From Hermodarchaeum sp048885185 (GTDB lineage Archaea; Asgardarchaeota; Hermodarchaeia; Hermodarchaeales; Hermodarchaeaceae): a stretch of DNA of 10,400 bases. Positions 1-6,307 of this stretch are shown here, in pieces. A program made the translations under genes and the position numbers. The notes beneath the pieces are model-generated. The model did not search any database. It was given only the letters and a program-made list of their open reading frames with translations, and had not been told where the DNA came from. Location of the stretch: NCBI GenBank assembly GCA_048885185.1, contig JBHLQC010000043.1:1-10400 (forward strand), in the 5' to 3' direction. Each line of letters starts with the position of its first letter. The first letter of the stretch is position 1.

Positions 1-23
1 TGCCTTCTCTGAACAAGAAACAG

Positions 24-32
24 CTTATAAAG
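24..32 (+). promoter_or_regulatory. Archaeal-type TATA box for hppA
   Basis: The sequence CTTATAAAG is preceded by a purine-rich GAAACA that could serve as a TFB recognition element. It lies about 57 bases upstream of the chosen hppA ATG. Initiation about 25 bases downstream would leave a leader of roughly 30 nucleotides. A related box at similar spacing precedes the membrane-protein gene on the other strand (3391-3397). The call rests on motif and position only. Confidence 0.55.
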
Positions 33-85
33 AATGACTATGTGTTAATGTAACTTCCATGTTTGATAGGCTTTGAGGTGTCTTG

Positions 86-2404
86 ATGGGCATATTTTCC
101 ACGTTTCTCAGTTTGCAATGGTATGAACAAGTTGCAATCGGTTTTGTGATTGTCTCTGCTATAATTAGCTTAATCTATGCTGTTTGGCTTCGCCGAGATG
201 TACTCAAATCAGATAAAGGCAGCAAGAAAATGCAGGAGGTCTGGACTGCTATCAAAGAAGGTGCAAATGCCTACCTCCGAAAACAACTCCGATCCATCAT
301 TCCCATCATTGTTGCTCTTACATTTGTTCTTTTCTTCTCAGTTTATATTGTCCCTCCCAGCCTTGAAGCTCTTGAAGTCTTCCCACCCAGTGAAGGTTAT
401 TCCTACCAACAAGTTCAACTCACCATTGCCATCGGACGAGCAATCGCTTTTATCATGGGTGCTCTTTTCTCCCTCACCGTTGGTCAACTAGGAATGCGAA
501 TTGCCATCGAAGCTAACATTCGTGTTGCCTCTGCCTCTGGACGGAGTTACCGAGAATCTCTTAAAATTGCTTACCATGGTGGCACCTTCACGGGTATGCT
601 CACCGATGGCCTTGGTCTTATTGGTGGGACTATGATTTTTATTGCATTTGGAATTTCGGCTCCCGATGCTCTCCTGGGTTTTGGTTTCGGTGGAACACTA
701 CTTGCGCTTTTCATGCGTATTGGTGGTGGCATCTACACCAAAGCTGCTGATGTTGGGGCTGATCTTGTTGGCAAAGTCGAAGCCGGTCTTCCGGAAGATG
801 ATCCCAGGAACGCGGCAGTTATCGCTGACCTTGTTGGGGACAATGTAGGTGACTGTGCAGGTATGGCTGCTGATATCTTTGAATCGTATGAGGTTACCAT
901 CGTCTCAGCACTTATTCTTGGTGTTGCCCTCTATGTTGGCACAGGGCATATCTTCTGGATTATCTTTCCACTAGTTGTTCGAGCCATTGGTGTTATCTCG
1001 TCCATTATTGGTACCTTTATGGTTGCTGTGTGGCGGACAGAAAAAGCTGAGAAAGCTATGTTTTATAGCTACGAAGTTAGCAGCGCCTTCACGATTACAG
1101 TATCCTGCATATTTGCCTATCTTTACACCGGAGATATCCGCCTTGGTATCCTTGTTGCTATTGGTGTCCTCCTTGCTGTTAGTTTTAATCCCCTCACCAA
1201 CTATTTTACAAGTCACCGCCATCGCCCCGTTGAAGAAATCGTGGAACAAGCGCACGGTGGACCTGCAACAATTGTACTCAGTGGTATTAGCACTGGATAC
1301 GAAGCTGCAGTCTGGATTCTCCTAGTCATTGTTGTCACCTTCATTGCTGCGTTCATTATCGCTCCAGAGTATGTGCTCTTTGGTATTGCTCTCATTGGCA
1401 TCGGTATGTTAAGCCACACAGGGAACAATGTGGCAATGGATAGTTATGGTCCCATAGCTGATAACGCTGGAGGAATCGCTGAGTTAACTGATATGCCTGA
1501 AAAATCACGGAAGGTATTAGCTGATCTTGATGCGGTTGGAAATACAACCAAGGCTATTACGAAGAATGTGGCGATTGCCTCAGCTGTAATTGCAGCAAGC
1601 GCATTATTCTATAGCTTTGTTGTGGATGTTGGTCGAGCTGCCTTAGCTGCTGGTCTTCCGAATCCCTTAGAGATGGGAATTCGAATCGACAATCCGCTCG
1701 TGTTATCGGGGCTGTTAGTAGGTGCGGCTCTGCCATGGCTATTCTCCGCATTAGCCATTCGTGCAGTGAGTCGAGCTTCAACCCAAATTATTGAGGAAGT
1801 TCGTGAACAGCTTAAGATTCCAGGAGTAATGGAAGGCAGAGTGAAACCCCATTATGACAGAGTTGTGTCGATTACAACGGCTGCTGCACAGAAAGAACTC
1901 ATTAGCCTTACAATCCTTGCTGTGATAACCCCACTAGTAATTGGATTATTACTGCAGGTTGAAGCCCTTGGTGGATTCTTAGGTGGGCTTATCGCCTCTG
2001 GTTTGCTCCTTGCTGTCTACATGTCTGTTGCAGGGGGGGCATGGGATAATGCAAAGAAATACATCGAAGATGAAGTCTGTGACTTAGAAGTTGGGACTGG
2101 GAAGGGATCTGAAAGGCACAAAGCTGCTGTGTGTGGAGATACAATTGGTGATCCACTCAAGGATACAGCTGGGCCTGCTCTCAATCCCATGATTAAAGTC
2201 GTAAACTTAGTTAGCTTAATCGCGGCCCCAATTCTAATCACATATCGATTTCTCAATCCAGGATGGCCACCCATTTCACCAATTCTATTGTGGGATATTG
2301 CCATTGGAATTGCTGTGTTAATTCTAGTGGCCCTCTTAATTTGGGCGTTCCGTCGGAGCCGCCGGTCTATCCCACCACTTGGGCAGTGGGAAAGTCGAGA
2401 CTAG
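86..2404 (+). CDS. hppA: K+-independent membrane-bound proton-translocating pyrophosphatase
   Basis: This is an integral membrane pyrophosphatase that hydrolyses PPi to pump cations across the membrane. About 16 hydrophobic segments span 772 residues, a normal family length. The substrate-site motifs are all present: DVGADLVGKVE near residue 222, the acidic run EDDPRN and VGDNVGDCAG near 237-259, DNAKKYIED near 654, and GDTIGDPLKDTAGPALNP near 684. The determinant after GNTT is Lys-Ala-Ile-Thr (Lys about 489), the Lys/Thr pair typical of K+-independent enzymes; K+-dependent enzymes have Ala/Gly there. Known K+-independent members pump H+, so H+ pumping is inferred. The ATG at 86 was chosen over the TTG at 83 because GAGGTG (75-80) sits 5 bases upstream of the ATG but only 2 from the TTG. 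Leucine codon use changes abruptly around base 1400 (see findings). Confidence 0.97.
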   Translation: MGIFSTFLSLQWYEQVAIGFVIVSAIISLIYAVWLRRDVLKSDKGSKKMQEVWTAIKEGANAYLRKQLRSIIPIIVALTFVLFFSVYIVPPSLEALEVFPPSEGYSYQQVQLTIAIGRAIAFIMGALFSLTVGQLGMRIAIEANIRVASASGRSYRESLKIAYHGGTFTGMLTDGLGLIGGTMIFIAFGISAPDALLGFGFGGTLLALFMRIGGGIYTKAADVGADLVGKVEAGLPEDDPRNAAVIADLVGDNVGDCAGMAADIFESYEVTIVSALILGVALYVGTGHIFWIIFPLVVRAIGVISSIIGTFMVAVWRTEKAEKAMFYSYEVSSAFTITVSCIFAYLYTGDIRLGILVAIGVLLAVSFNPLTNYFTSHRHRPVEEIVEQAHGGPATIVLSGISTGYEAAVWILLVIVVTFIAAFIIAPEYVLFGIALIGIGMLSHTGNNVAMDSYGPIADNAGGIAELTDMPEKSRKVLADLDAVGNTTKAITKNVAIASAVIAASALFYSFVVDVGRAALAAGLPNPLEMGIRIDNPLVLSGLLVGAALPWLFSALAIRAVSRASTQIIEEVREQLKIPGVMEGRVKPHYDRVVSITTAAAQKELISLTILAVITPLVIGLLLQVEALGGFLGGLIASGLLLAVYMSVAGGAWDNAKKYIEDEVCDLEVGTGKGSERHKAAVCGDTIGDPLKDTAGPALNPMIKVVNLVSLIAAPILITYRFLNPGWPPISPILLWDIAIGIAVLILVALLIWAFRRSRRSIPPLGQWESRD

Positions 2405-2413
2405 TTCAAATGG

Positions 2414-2425
2414 AGCTCATGAGCT
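2414..2425. repeat. 12-bp perfect palindrome just after hppA
   Basis: AGCTCATGAGCT is its own reverse complement and starts 10 bases after the hppA stop codon. No T-run follows directly, so it does not look like an intrinsic terminator. It may be an mRNA 3'-end structure or a chance palindrome. The rest of 2405-2503 shows nothing recognisable. Confidence 0.3.
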
Positions 2426-2503
2426 TCTGGAGCTGACTCTCGTCACGCCTCGGCAATTTCTAAATGGAAACAATCATTTAGTGCAAAAATGAATAGTTAG
2501 TTT

Positions 2504-2677
2504 ATGGTCGGTCAGCCACGCCTTGTTCAGGGTTTAATATTTGCCGGTGTTATCCTGTTAATTACAGGTTTTACTCTTTTACTCTTACCGTGGATTATTG
2601 GAGTCGTGCCTGCCTACATCTTCTTGGGAATCGGTATTATCGCCCTTTTTTTAGCAGGCTGTTTTGCTCGCAGGTGA
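2504..2677 (+). CDS. Small two-helix membrane protein, function unknown
   Basis: This is a complete 57-residue frame starting MVGQPRLVQG and ending in CFARR. Almost the whole length is hydrophobic: one segment runs about residues 10-32 and a second about 34-53, joined by a short turn with Pro29-Trp30 and Pro36. The short polar N-terminus and Arg-Arg C-terminus suit a helical hairpin with both ends on the cytoplasmic side. An in-frame stop two codons upstream makes the ATG at 2504 the first possible start, but no clear SD precedes it. It lies 99 bases after hppA on the same strand and may share its transcript. I recognise no family. The coherent membrane topology across the full frame is the main evidence that it is real. 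Confidence 0.5.
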   Translation: MVGQPRLVQGLIFAGVILLITGFTLLLLPWIIGVVPAYIFLGIGIIALFLAGCFARR

Positions 2678-2722
2678 ACTGTAACTTCCTCCCCTTTCCG
2701 AATTCATAATTAAAGCTAGATT

Positions 2723-2768
2723 AAAAAAAGAAAAAAGGGAATCCTAAAAGGAGAGTAATTTAGGATTC
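2723..2768 (-). terminator. Hairpin plus T-tract terminator of the 2760-3338 gene
   Basis: A 10-bp perfect inverted repeat (2739-2748 with 2759-2768, loop of 10) is followed on the minus strand by CC and then T6-C-T7 (2736-2723). One arm contains the gene's TAA stop codon and its last codons. This is the layout of a bacterial-type intrinsic terminator. In archaea the T-tract alone could terminate. Confidence 0.65.
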
Positions 2769-3338
2769 TTCTTTCGGTTCTTTTCGCAACCACCAGATTA
2801 GGAAGATCGTTCCACCAATGATGCAAGGCACTAGAATCCAGAGAAATGCGATAAACCACGTATATACGAAGTCATTGAATGTCCATGCATTGAAGGTGAG
2901 AGTCCACCTTCCGGTGATCCACACAATGATCAGCCAAACCACAGTAACCAAGAATGAAAAGAACCCACTGCCTTCGGTACGTCGTGGGTCGGTTCCACGC
3001 TTGGGTGACATACCGTACTCTTTTCGTTCTTCTTCTGGTAGTTTTCTATACCATAGAATGAATATGACTATTACTACCGGAATAAGCCAAATTGCGACAA
3101 AGATAAGCTCCCAGATAATCAATGTTATGCAAAACACGAAGAATGTGCCGACAGACCATAGTCCAAGGGTAGGAGGCACGATTCCTAGCGCTTGTGCATC
3201 AGCTACAACTTTGAAAAACACGTAAACTGCGACAATAGCTGCTACTGCGAATACTATAATCATGGCTAATGCCATTCTTGTATTTCTTCGTAGAAACTTT
3301 CGAAACGCTTGTCCGCTTTTATCTTCATGAGTTTCCAT
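2760..3338 (-). CDS. Multi-pass membrane protein, unknown function
   Basis: This is a 192-residue protein with a short charged cytoplasmic-like N-terminus (METHEDKSGQAFRKFLRRNTR) and about five hydrophobic segments: roughly 22-45, 60-82, 84-104, 129-150 and 160-183. A polar, charged loop of about 20 residues (RKLPEEERKEYGMSPKRG and following) separates the third and fourth helices. The last helices are very Trp-rich. The ATG at 3338 was chosen because AAGGAGTTT lies 9 bases before it; a TTG 42 bases upstream lacks such a signal. A TATA-like CTATAAG on the minus strand (3397-3391) sits about 56 bases upstream. The gene is divergent from the acyl-CoA dehydrogenase. I cannot assign a family; it may be lineage-specific. 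Confidence 0.8.
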   Translation of the reverse strand: METHEDKSGQAFRKFLRRNTRMALAMIIVFAVAAIVAVYVFFKVVADAQALGIVPPTLGLWSVGTFFVFCITLIIWELIFVAIWLIPVVIVIFILWYRKLPEEERKEYGMSPKRGTDPRRTEGSGFFSFLVTVVWLIIVWITGRWTLTFNAWTFNDFVYTWFIAFLWILVPCIIGGTIFLIWWLRKEPKEES

Positions 3339-3390
3339 TATTCCAAACTCCTTCAGGAATTTAGTTTGAAGTATGTTCAAAGTCCCGTTA

Positions 3391-3397
3391 CTTATAG
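3391..3397 (-). promoter_or_regulatory. TATA-like box for the 2760-3338 membrane protein
   Basis: The minus strand reads AACTATAAG about 56 bases upstream of the ATG at 3338. This is nearly the same spacing as the hppA box, with a predicted leader of about 30 nucleotides. The call rests on motif and position only. Confidence 0.35.
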
Positions 3398-3458
3398 TTA
3401 ATCACTATTCAAGAGAGATATTTTTTCAGGATAATTGGTGGAAAATGCAGTCTATTTT

Positions 3459-3568
3459 GTCACTGGAGCATTGGCGGATTAGACACCTCTGTTAAAATGA
3501 AAACATCGGAGAGGGAATGGTTTTCTAGGGGGGAGAGAGGTGCCAATACTTTTCGTCGCTGCAGTGAC
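3459..3568. other. Nested inverted repeats in the divergent intergenic region
   Basis: Three arms on the left can pair in order with three arms on the right: GTCACTG (3459-3465) with CAGTGAC (3562-3568), ATTGG (3470-3474) with CCAAT (3543-3547), and CACCTCT (3484-3490) with AGAGGTG (3536-3542). The loop contains a G6 run (3528-3533). No convincing reading frame occupies this stretch; the best is 27 codons from 3498. It may be a structured leader, a small RNA or an operator array, or the pairing may be chance. I recognise no known RNA family here. Confidence 0.3.
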
Positions 3569-3626
3569 CACTCTGTCTAGTTGAATGACCCTACACCCGG
3601 TCCATTTAGTTCTAGTTTGTTGGTGA

Positions 3627-3635
3627 CATATAAAG
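3627..3635 (+). promoter_or_regulatory. TATA-like box upstream of acyl-CoA dehydrogenase (distal)
   Basis: CATATAAAG closely resembles the hppA box. It lies about 120 bases upstream of the acyl-CoA dehydrogenase ATG, so its transcript would carry a leader of about 95 nucleotides. A second candidate, CTTTTAAG at 3701-3708, lies about 50 bases upstream of the ATG, which is closer to the spacing seen at hppA. I cannot decide which is used. Confidence 0.35.
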
Positions 3636-3700
3636 ATATACTCCGCGGCAACTTAGTCAGAGTGCTGAATAGTAAAGTTGTGTGTCTAGCGAACCGCACA

Positions 3701-3708
3701 CTTTTAAG
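3701..3708 (+). promoter_or_regulatory. TATA-like box upstream of acyl-CoA dehydrogenase (proximal)
   Basis: CTTTTAAG has its centre about 50 bases before the ATG at 3754. Initiation about 25 bases downstream would fall at roughly 3728-3732, inside the hairpin/palindrome at 3727-3745. That arrangement would suit an operator overlapping the start site. Confidence 0.35.
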
Positions 3709-3726
3709 CGGGATTTGTAACTAGTC

Positions 3727-3745
3727 GCCTCACCTAAATTGAGGC
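3727..3745 (+). promoter_or_regulatory. Hairpin/palindrome covering the acyl-CoA dehydrogenase SD
   Basis: GCCTCA (3727-3732) and TGAGGC (3740-3745) form a perfect 6-bp inverted repeat around a 7-base spacer. The right arm contains the GAGG SD (3741-3744) that sits 9 bases before the ATG. In RNA it would hide the ribosome-binding site; in DNA it could be a dimeric operator near the predicted start of transcription. Confidence 0.35.
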
Positions 3746-3753
3746 AGATTGCA

Positions 3754-5025
3754 ATGGTTGATTTTGCTCTTTCCAAACGTGAACAGGAAATTTTTGACAC
3801 TGCAATGGATTTTTCCAAGAAGTATGTCGTCCCCTATGCTCGGGAACTTGAAGAAGCTGATGAATTTCCGTGGAAACTTGCCCAGATAGCCTTTGATGCT
3901 GGACTCATGAACAGCCATGTTCCCAAAGAATATGGTGGACCTGGGCACTCAATGGTGGATGAAAGCCTCATTGGCGAAGCTATTGGCTACGGAGACGGTG
4001 GCGTTGCAACTACCTTCATGGCTAACAACCTAGCTCTCACTCCGCTCCTAATTACTGCTACTCCGGAACAAATGAAGAAGTATATCCAACCTTTCGCTAC
4101 CGGCAAAGAACCCCAGTTTGCTGCCTTCTGTCTGACCGAACGTGAAGCTGGATCGGATGCTGCAGCTGTTAAGACCCTTGCTACAAAGGATGGTGACGAA
4201 TGGGTCATCAATGGTCGTAAATGCTTCAGTACCAATGGTCATGTAGCAAAATACCACACGGTGTTCACCACCGTCGATCCCACAAAGGGTTACAAGGGTA
4301 TGGCCGTTCACATGGTGGACACAGAATTACCTGGAATTGAAGTGACCATGCTTGAAGACAAGTTAGGTCAACGCGCCTCCTTCCAAGCAGAAATCGAATA
4401 CAAAGATGTCCGCATCCCTGACGACTGTCTTTTCGGTGAAGTTGGCAAAGGGTTCAAGTATGCCATGCAAACCCTCGATCGCACTCGCGCCGGCATCGCA
4501 GCACTTGGCGTTGGTATCGCCCAACGGGCTGTCCACGAAGCCGCCATTTTTGCCAATCACCGCAGGCAATTCGGGAAACCCATTGGTGCTTACCAAGGAA
4601 TCAGCTTCCTAATTGCAGACATGGAAGCCCGAGCCATGCATGCCCGCTGGGCTACACGCTACTCTGCGTGGCTCGTCGATCAAGGCCAACGCAACACCAA
4701 AGAGTCCAGCTGCGCCAAGTTCTTCGCCACCGATGCTGCCATGCAAAACACCCTCGACTGCATCCAGATCATGGGCGGCTATGGCTATGCCAAACAATAT
4801 CCAGCCGAACAAATGATGCGCGGTGCCAAACTCACCCAAATCTATGAAGGCACAAACCAAATCCAACGCCTGGTCGCAGGACAAGCCATTCTCAAAGAAA
4901 CCCAAGTAACAGAACTAGACACAGGCTTCCGTCTAAGCTATTCTGGCAAAGATTATCCTGATCCTTGGGGTCCCAGGGAAGGTAAAGTTCCTGATTTTTG
5001 GAGTAAATCTAAATCTAAAAAATAA
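3754..5025 (+). CDS. Acyl-CoA dehydrogenase
   Basis: This FAD-dependent enzyme makes the alpha,beta double bond in acyl-CoA, normally passing electrons to ETF; it is probably cytosolic. The protein has 423 residues with the usual order: helical N-terminal domain, central beta-domain with CLTEREAGSDAAA (about 126-138) and EWVINGRKCFSTNG, and a helical C-terminal domain with RRQFGKPI and the FAD/dimer motif QIMGGYGY (about 338-345). The probable catalytic base is Glu365 in QIYEGTNQIQ, as in medium/short-chain-type members. The chain runs about 30-40 residues past the usual end and finishes with a Lys-rich SKSKSKK tail. ATG 3754 was chosen over TTG 3739 because GAGG lies 9 bases before it. No ETF or other beta-oxidation gene is in the window. 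Substrate chain length or branched-chain preference cannot be read from the sequence. Confidence 0.96.
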   Translation: MVDFALSKREQEIFDTAMDFSKKYVVPYARELEEADEFPWKLAQIAFDAGLMNSHVPKEYGGPGHSMVDESLIGEAIGYGDGGVATTFMANNLALTPLLITATPEQMKKYIQPFATGKEPQFAAFCLTEREAGSDAAAVKTLATKDGDEWVINGRKCFSTNGHVAKYHTVFTTVDPTKGYKGMAVHMVDTELPGIEVTMLEDKLGQRASFQAEIEYKDVRIPDDCLFGEVGKGFKYAMQTLDRTRAGIAALGVGIAQRAVHEAAIFANHRRQFGKPIGAYQGISFLIADMEARAMHARWATRYSAWLVDQGQRNTKESSCAKFFATDAAMQNTLDCIQIMGGYGYAKQYPAEQMMRGAKLTQIYEGTNQIQRLVAGQAILKETQVTELDTGFRLSYSGKDYPDPWGPREGKVPDFWSKSKSKK

Positions 5026-5026
5026 C

Positions 5027-5048
5027 CAGCTTCCAATTAAAGAAGCTG
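5027..5048 (+). terminator. Possible 3' hairpin after acyl-CoA dehydrogenase
   Basis: CAGCTTC (5027-5033) and GAAGCTG (5042-5048) form a 7-bp stem with an 8-base loop, starting one base after the stop codon. The bases that follow are only mildly T-rich, so it may be an mRNA-end stabiliser rather than a terminator. Confidence 0.35.
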
Positions 5049-5072
5049 TTCACTCACCTTATTGAACTAGAT

Positions 5073-5116
5073 AAAAAAGAGAGTGGAATCGACAAGGAAC
5101 CAAACCCTGTCGATTC
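5073..5116 (-). terminator. Hairpin plus T-tract terminator of the SPFH gene
   Basis: GAATCGACA (5086-5094) and TGTCGATTC (5108-5116) form a perfect 9-bp stem with a 13-base loop, 23 bases after the SPFH gene's stop. On the minus strand CACTCTC and then a T6 run (5078-5073) follow. The hairpin sits between two convergent genes and could also serve the plus-strand transcript, though that side lacks a T-run. Confidence 0.6.
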
Positions 5117-5139
5117 TGTTCATTTAGAGTGATACGAGG

Positions 5140-6111
5140 TCATTCGGTTTTACGCTTTTTACCTGTTTCACGGACCGGAGCTAGTTGTCCTGCTCCTGCT
5201 AATCCTGCAAGTCCCATGATTTCCCCCTTCACGACATCCATGGGAATTGCGAAGACAATGGTGTTACTTTGGTCAAAACTGATGTCTTCTAGACTCGAGA
5301 GAGTTCGTAGGTAAAGGGCTTGGCTGCTCATCTGTCGAACAGCGTCTTCAAGATTCTTTGCAGCGACGAGTTCGCCTTCGCTTTTGATGATGACAGCTCG
5401 GCGCTCTCGTTCGGCTTCAGCTTGACGGGCAATGACACGCTTCATATCGTCAGGGAGTTCGATGTTTTGGAGGTTAACACTTAGGATGTCGACACCCCAT
5501 TCTTCCGTTTCTTTATCCACGATAGTTTTGATACGCTCCGCGATTTCATCACGTTGAGCAAGCAGTTCATCGAGCTCGACGTTTCCAATGACATCACGCA
5601 TTGTCGTTTGTGCATACTGGACAGTACTCAGTTTCACATTGACGATGTTAATGAGACTCTTTGGTGTATTGTTGACTTTCATGAAAACAACAGCGTCAAC
5701 CATGAGGCTGATGTTATCTCGGGTCATAACCTCTTGCTTCATCACATCGAGCGTCTGAATACGGATGTCTTGTCGAAGGAATCGCTCGATCCACGGCCAT
5801 TTATAGAAAATGCCCGGACCGACTAGGCGTCTGAACCTGCCAAAGCGGAGTATAATCGCTTCTTGCCATTGTTTGTTCACAGCCACAGTGAACGGAACCA
5901 TACTGAAGAACAAGATTGCTAGGAATCCAAATAACAATGGAGCAATAAATATTCCAAAGAATCCAAAGAATGGTGTAAGGAGTGACCCTCCAAATACTGC
6001 CAGGAATATACAGATTATTCCTATAACGAGGAAAGTCACTAACGGGGCTGGAGAACCCGAATACTCGTACATTTTCTTATGTTCCTTGTCACTTAATGTA
6101 GATTCACTCAT
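5140..6111 (-). CDS. SPFH/band 7 (stomatin-prohibitin-like) membrane protein
   Basis: Stomatin-family proteins oligomerise on membranes as scaffolds and are often linked to membrane proteases or NfeD partners. This one has 323 residues. A hydrophobic region at about 23-74 looks like two membrane segments with no long loop. The SPFH domain (about 76-245) contains the typical FGRFRRLVGPGIFYKWPWIE block, the YAQTTMRDVIG and LDELLAQRDEI helices, and EEWGVDILSVNLQNIELP. A charged coiled coil, ARQAEAERERRAVIIKSEGE (about 228-247), follows. The tail is Gly/Ala-rich and then basic (GKKRKTE). The ATG at 6111 has no clear SD. No NfeD-like gene adjoins it. It is convergent with the acyl-CoA dehydrogenase and has its own 196-base upstream region with palindromes. 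Confidence 0.94.
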   Translation of the reverse strand: MSESTLSDKEHKKMYEYSGSPAPLVTFLVIGIICIFLAVFGGSLLTPFFGFFGIFIAPLLFGFLAILFFSMVPFTVAVNKQWQEAIILRFGRFRRLVGPGIFYKWPWIERFLRQDIRIQTLDVMKQEVMTRDNISLMVDAVVFMKVNNTPKSLINIVNVKLSTVQYAQTTMRDVIGNVELDELLAQRDEIAERIKTIVDKETEEWGVDILSVNLQNIELPDDMKRVIARQAEAERERRAVIIKSEGELVAAKNLEDAVRQMSSQALYLRTLSSLEDISFDQSNTIVFAIPMDVVKGEIMGLAGLAGAGQLAPVRETGKKRKTE

Positions 6112-6159
6112 TTTGGTTCACAACTTGTATTCTCAGAGGGTGTACATTGGGAGACATAG

Positions 6160-6182
6160 AACCCTAAGTGGAACTAAGGGTT
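6160..6182. promoter_or_regulatory. 23-bp imperfect palindrome upstream of the SPFH gene
   Basis: The half-sites AACCCTaAGT and ACTaAGGGTT flank a GGA spacer; the only mismatch is the symmetrical A/A pair. It lies 48 bases upstream of the SPFH ATG, about where transcription would start from a weak TATA-like ATTTATC on the minus strand (about 6198-6192). The size and symmetry suit a dimeric repressor site, but no binding protein is known. Confidence 0.4.
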
Positions 6183-6269
6183 ATTGGTTCTGATAAATGT
6201 CGTTGGTTTGACTGTAACAACGGTAAATGACCCACGCCAGGTTTCTATATCCCTCTATTATTCAGCAGG

Positions 6270-6290
6270 GTGAATTCACGCCTTTATACT
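6270..6290 (-). promoter_or_regulatory. TATA box followed by a 10-bp palindrome, upstream of SPFH
   Basis: The minus strand reads AGTATAAAG (6290-6282), the same TATAAAG core as the hppA box. Two bases later comes the perfect palindrome GTGAATTCAC (6279-6270). Transcription from here would give a leader of about 145 bases to the SPFH gene, and a protein on the palindrome would block the start site. This is a second candidate promoter besides the one near 6195. Confidence 0.4.
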
Positions 6291-6307
6291 TACGCTGTAA
6301 ATTGCTA

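Noticed and set aside
971..1428. Long antisense reading frames inside hppA
   Set aside because: They lie wholly within a confidently identified gene, have no SD or recognisable domain, and have atypical composition.
2818..3225. 135-codon plus-strand frame across the membrane-protein gene
   Set aside because: The minus-strand frame has a good SD, a TATA-like box, a terminator and clear membrane helices; the plus frame has none of these.
3498..3581. 27-codon frame in the divergent intergenic region
   Set aside because: It is too short, has no SD, and its polar composition shows no structure; the inverted repeats explain the stretch better.
3339..3753. tRNA, RNase P or SRP RNA in the long non-coding region
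   Set aside because: No T-loop GTTCRANNC motif, no acceptor-stem pairing, and no signature sequences of RNase P or SRP RNA were seen.
4363..4905. Overlapping antisense reading frames inside the acyl-CoA dehydrogenase
   Set aside because: They are shadows of a conserved coding frame; the C-rich codon patch lowers stop density in other frames.
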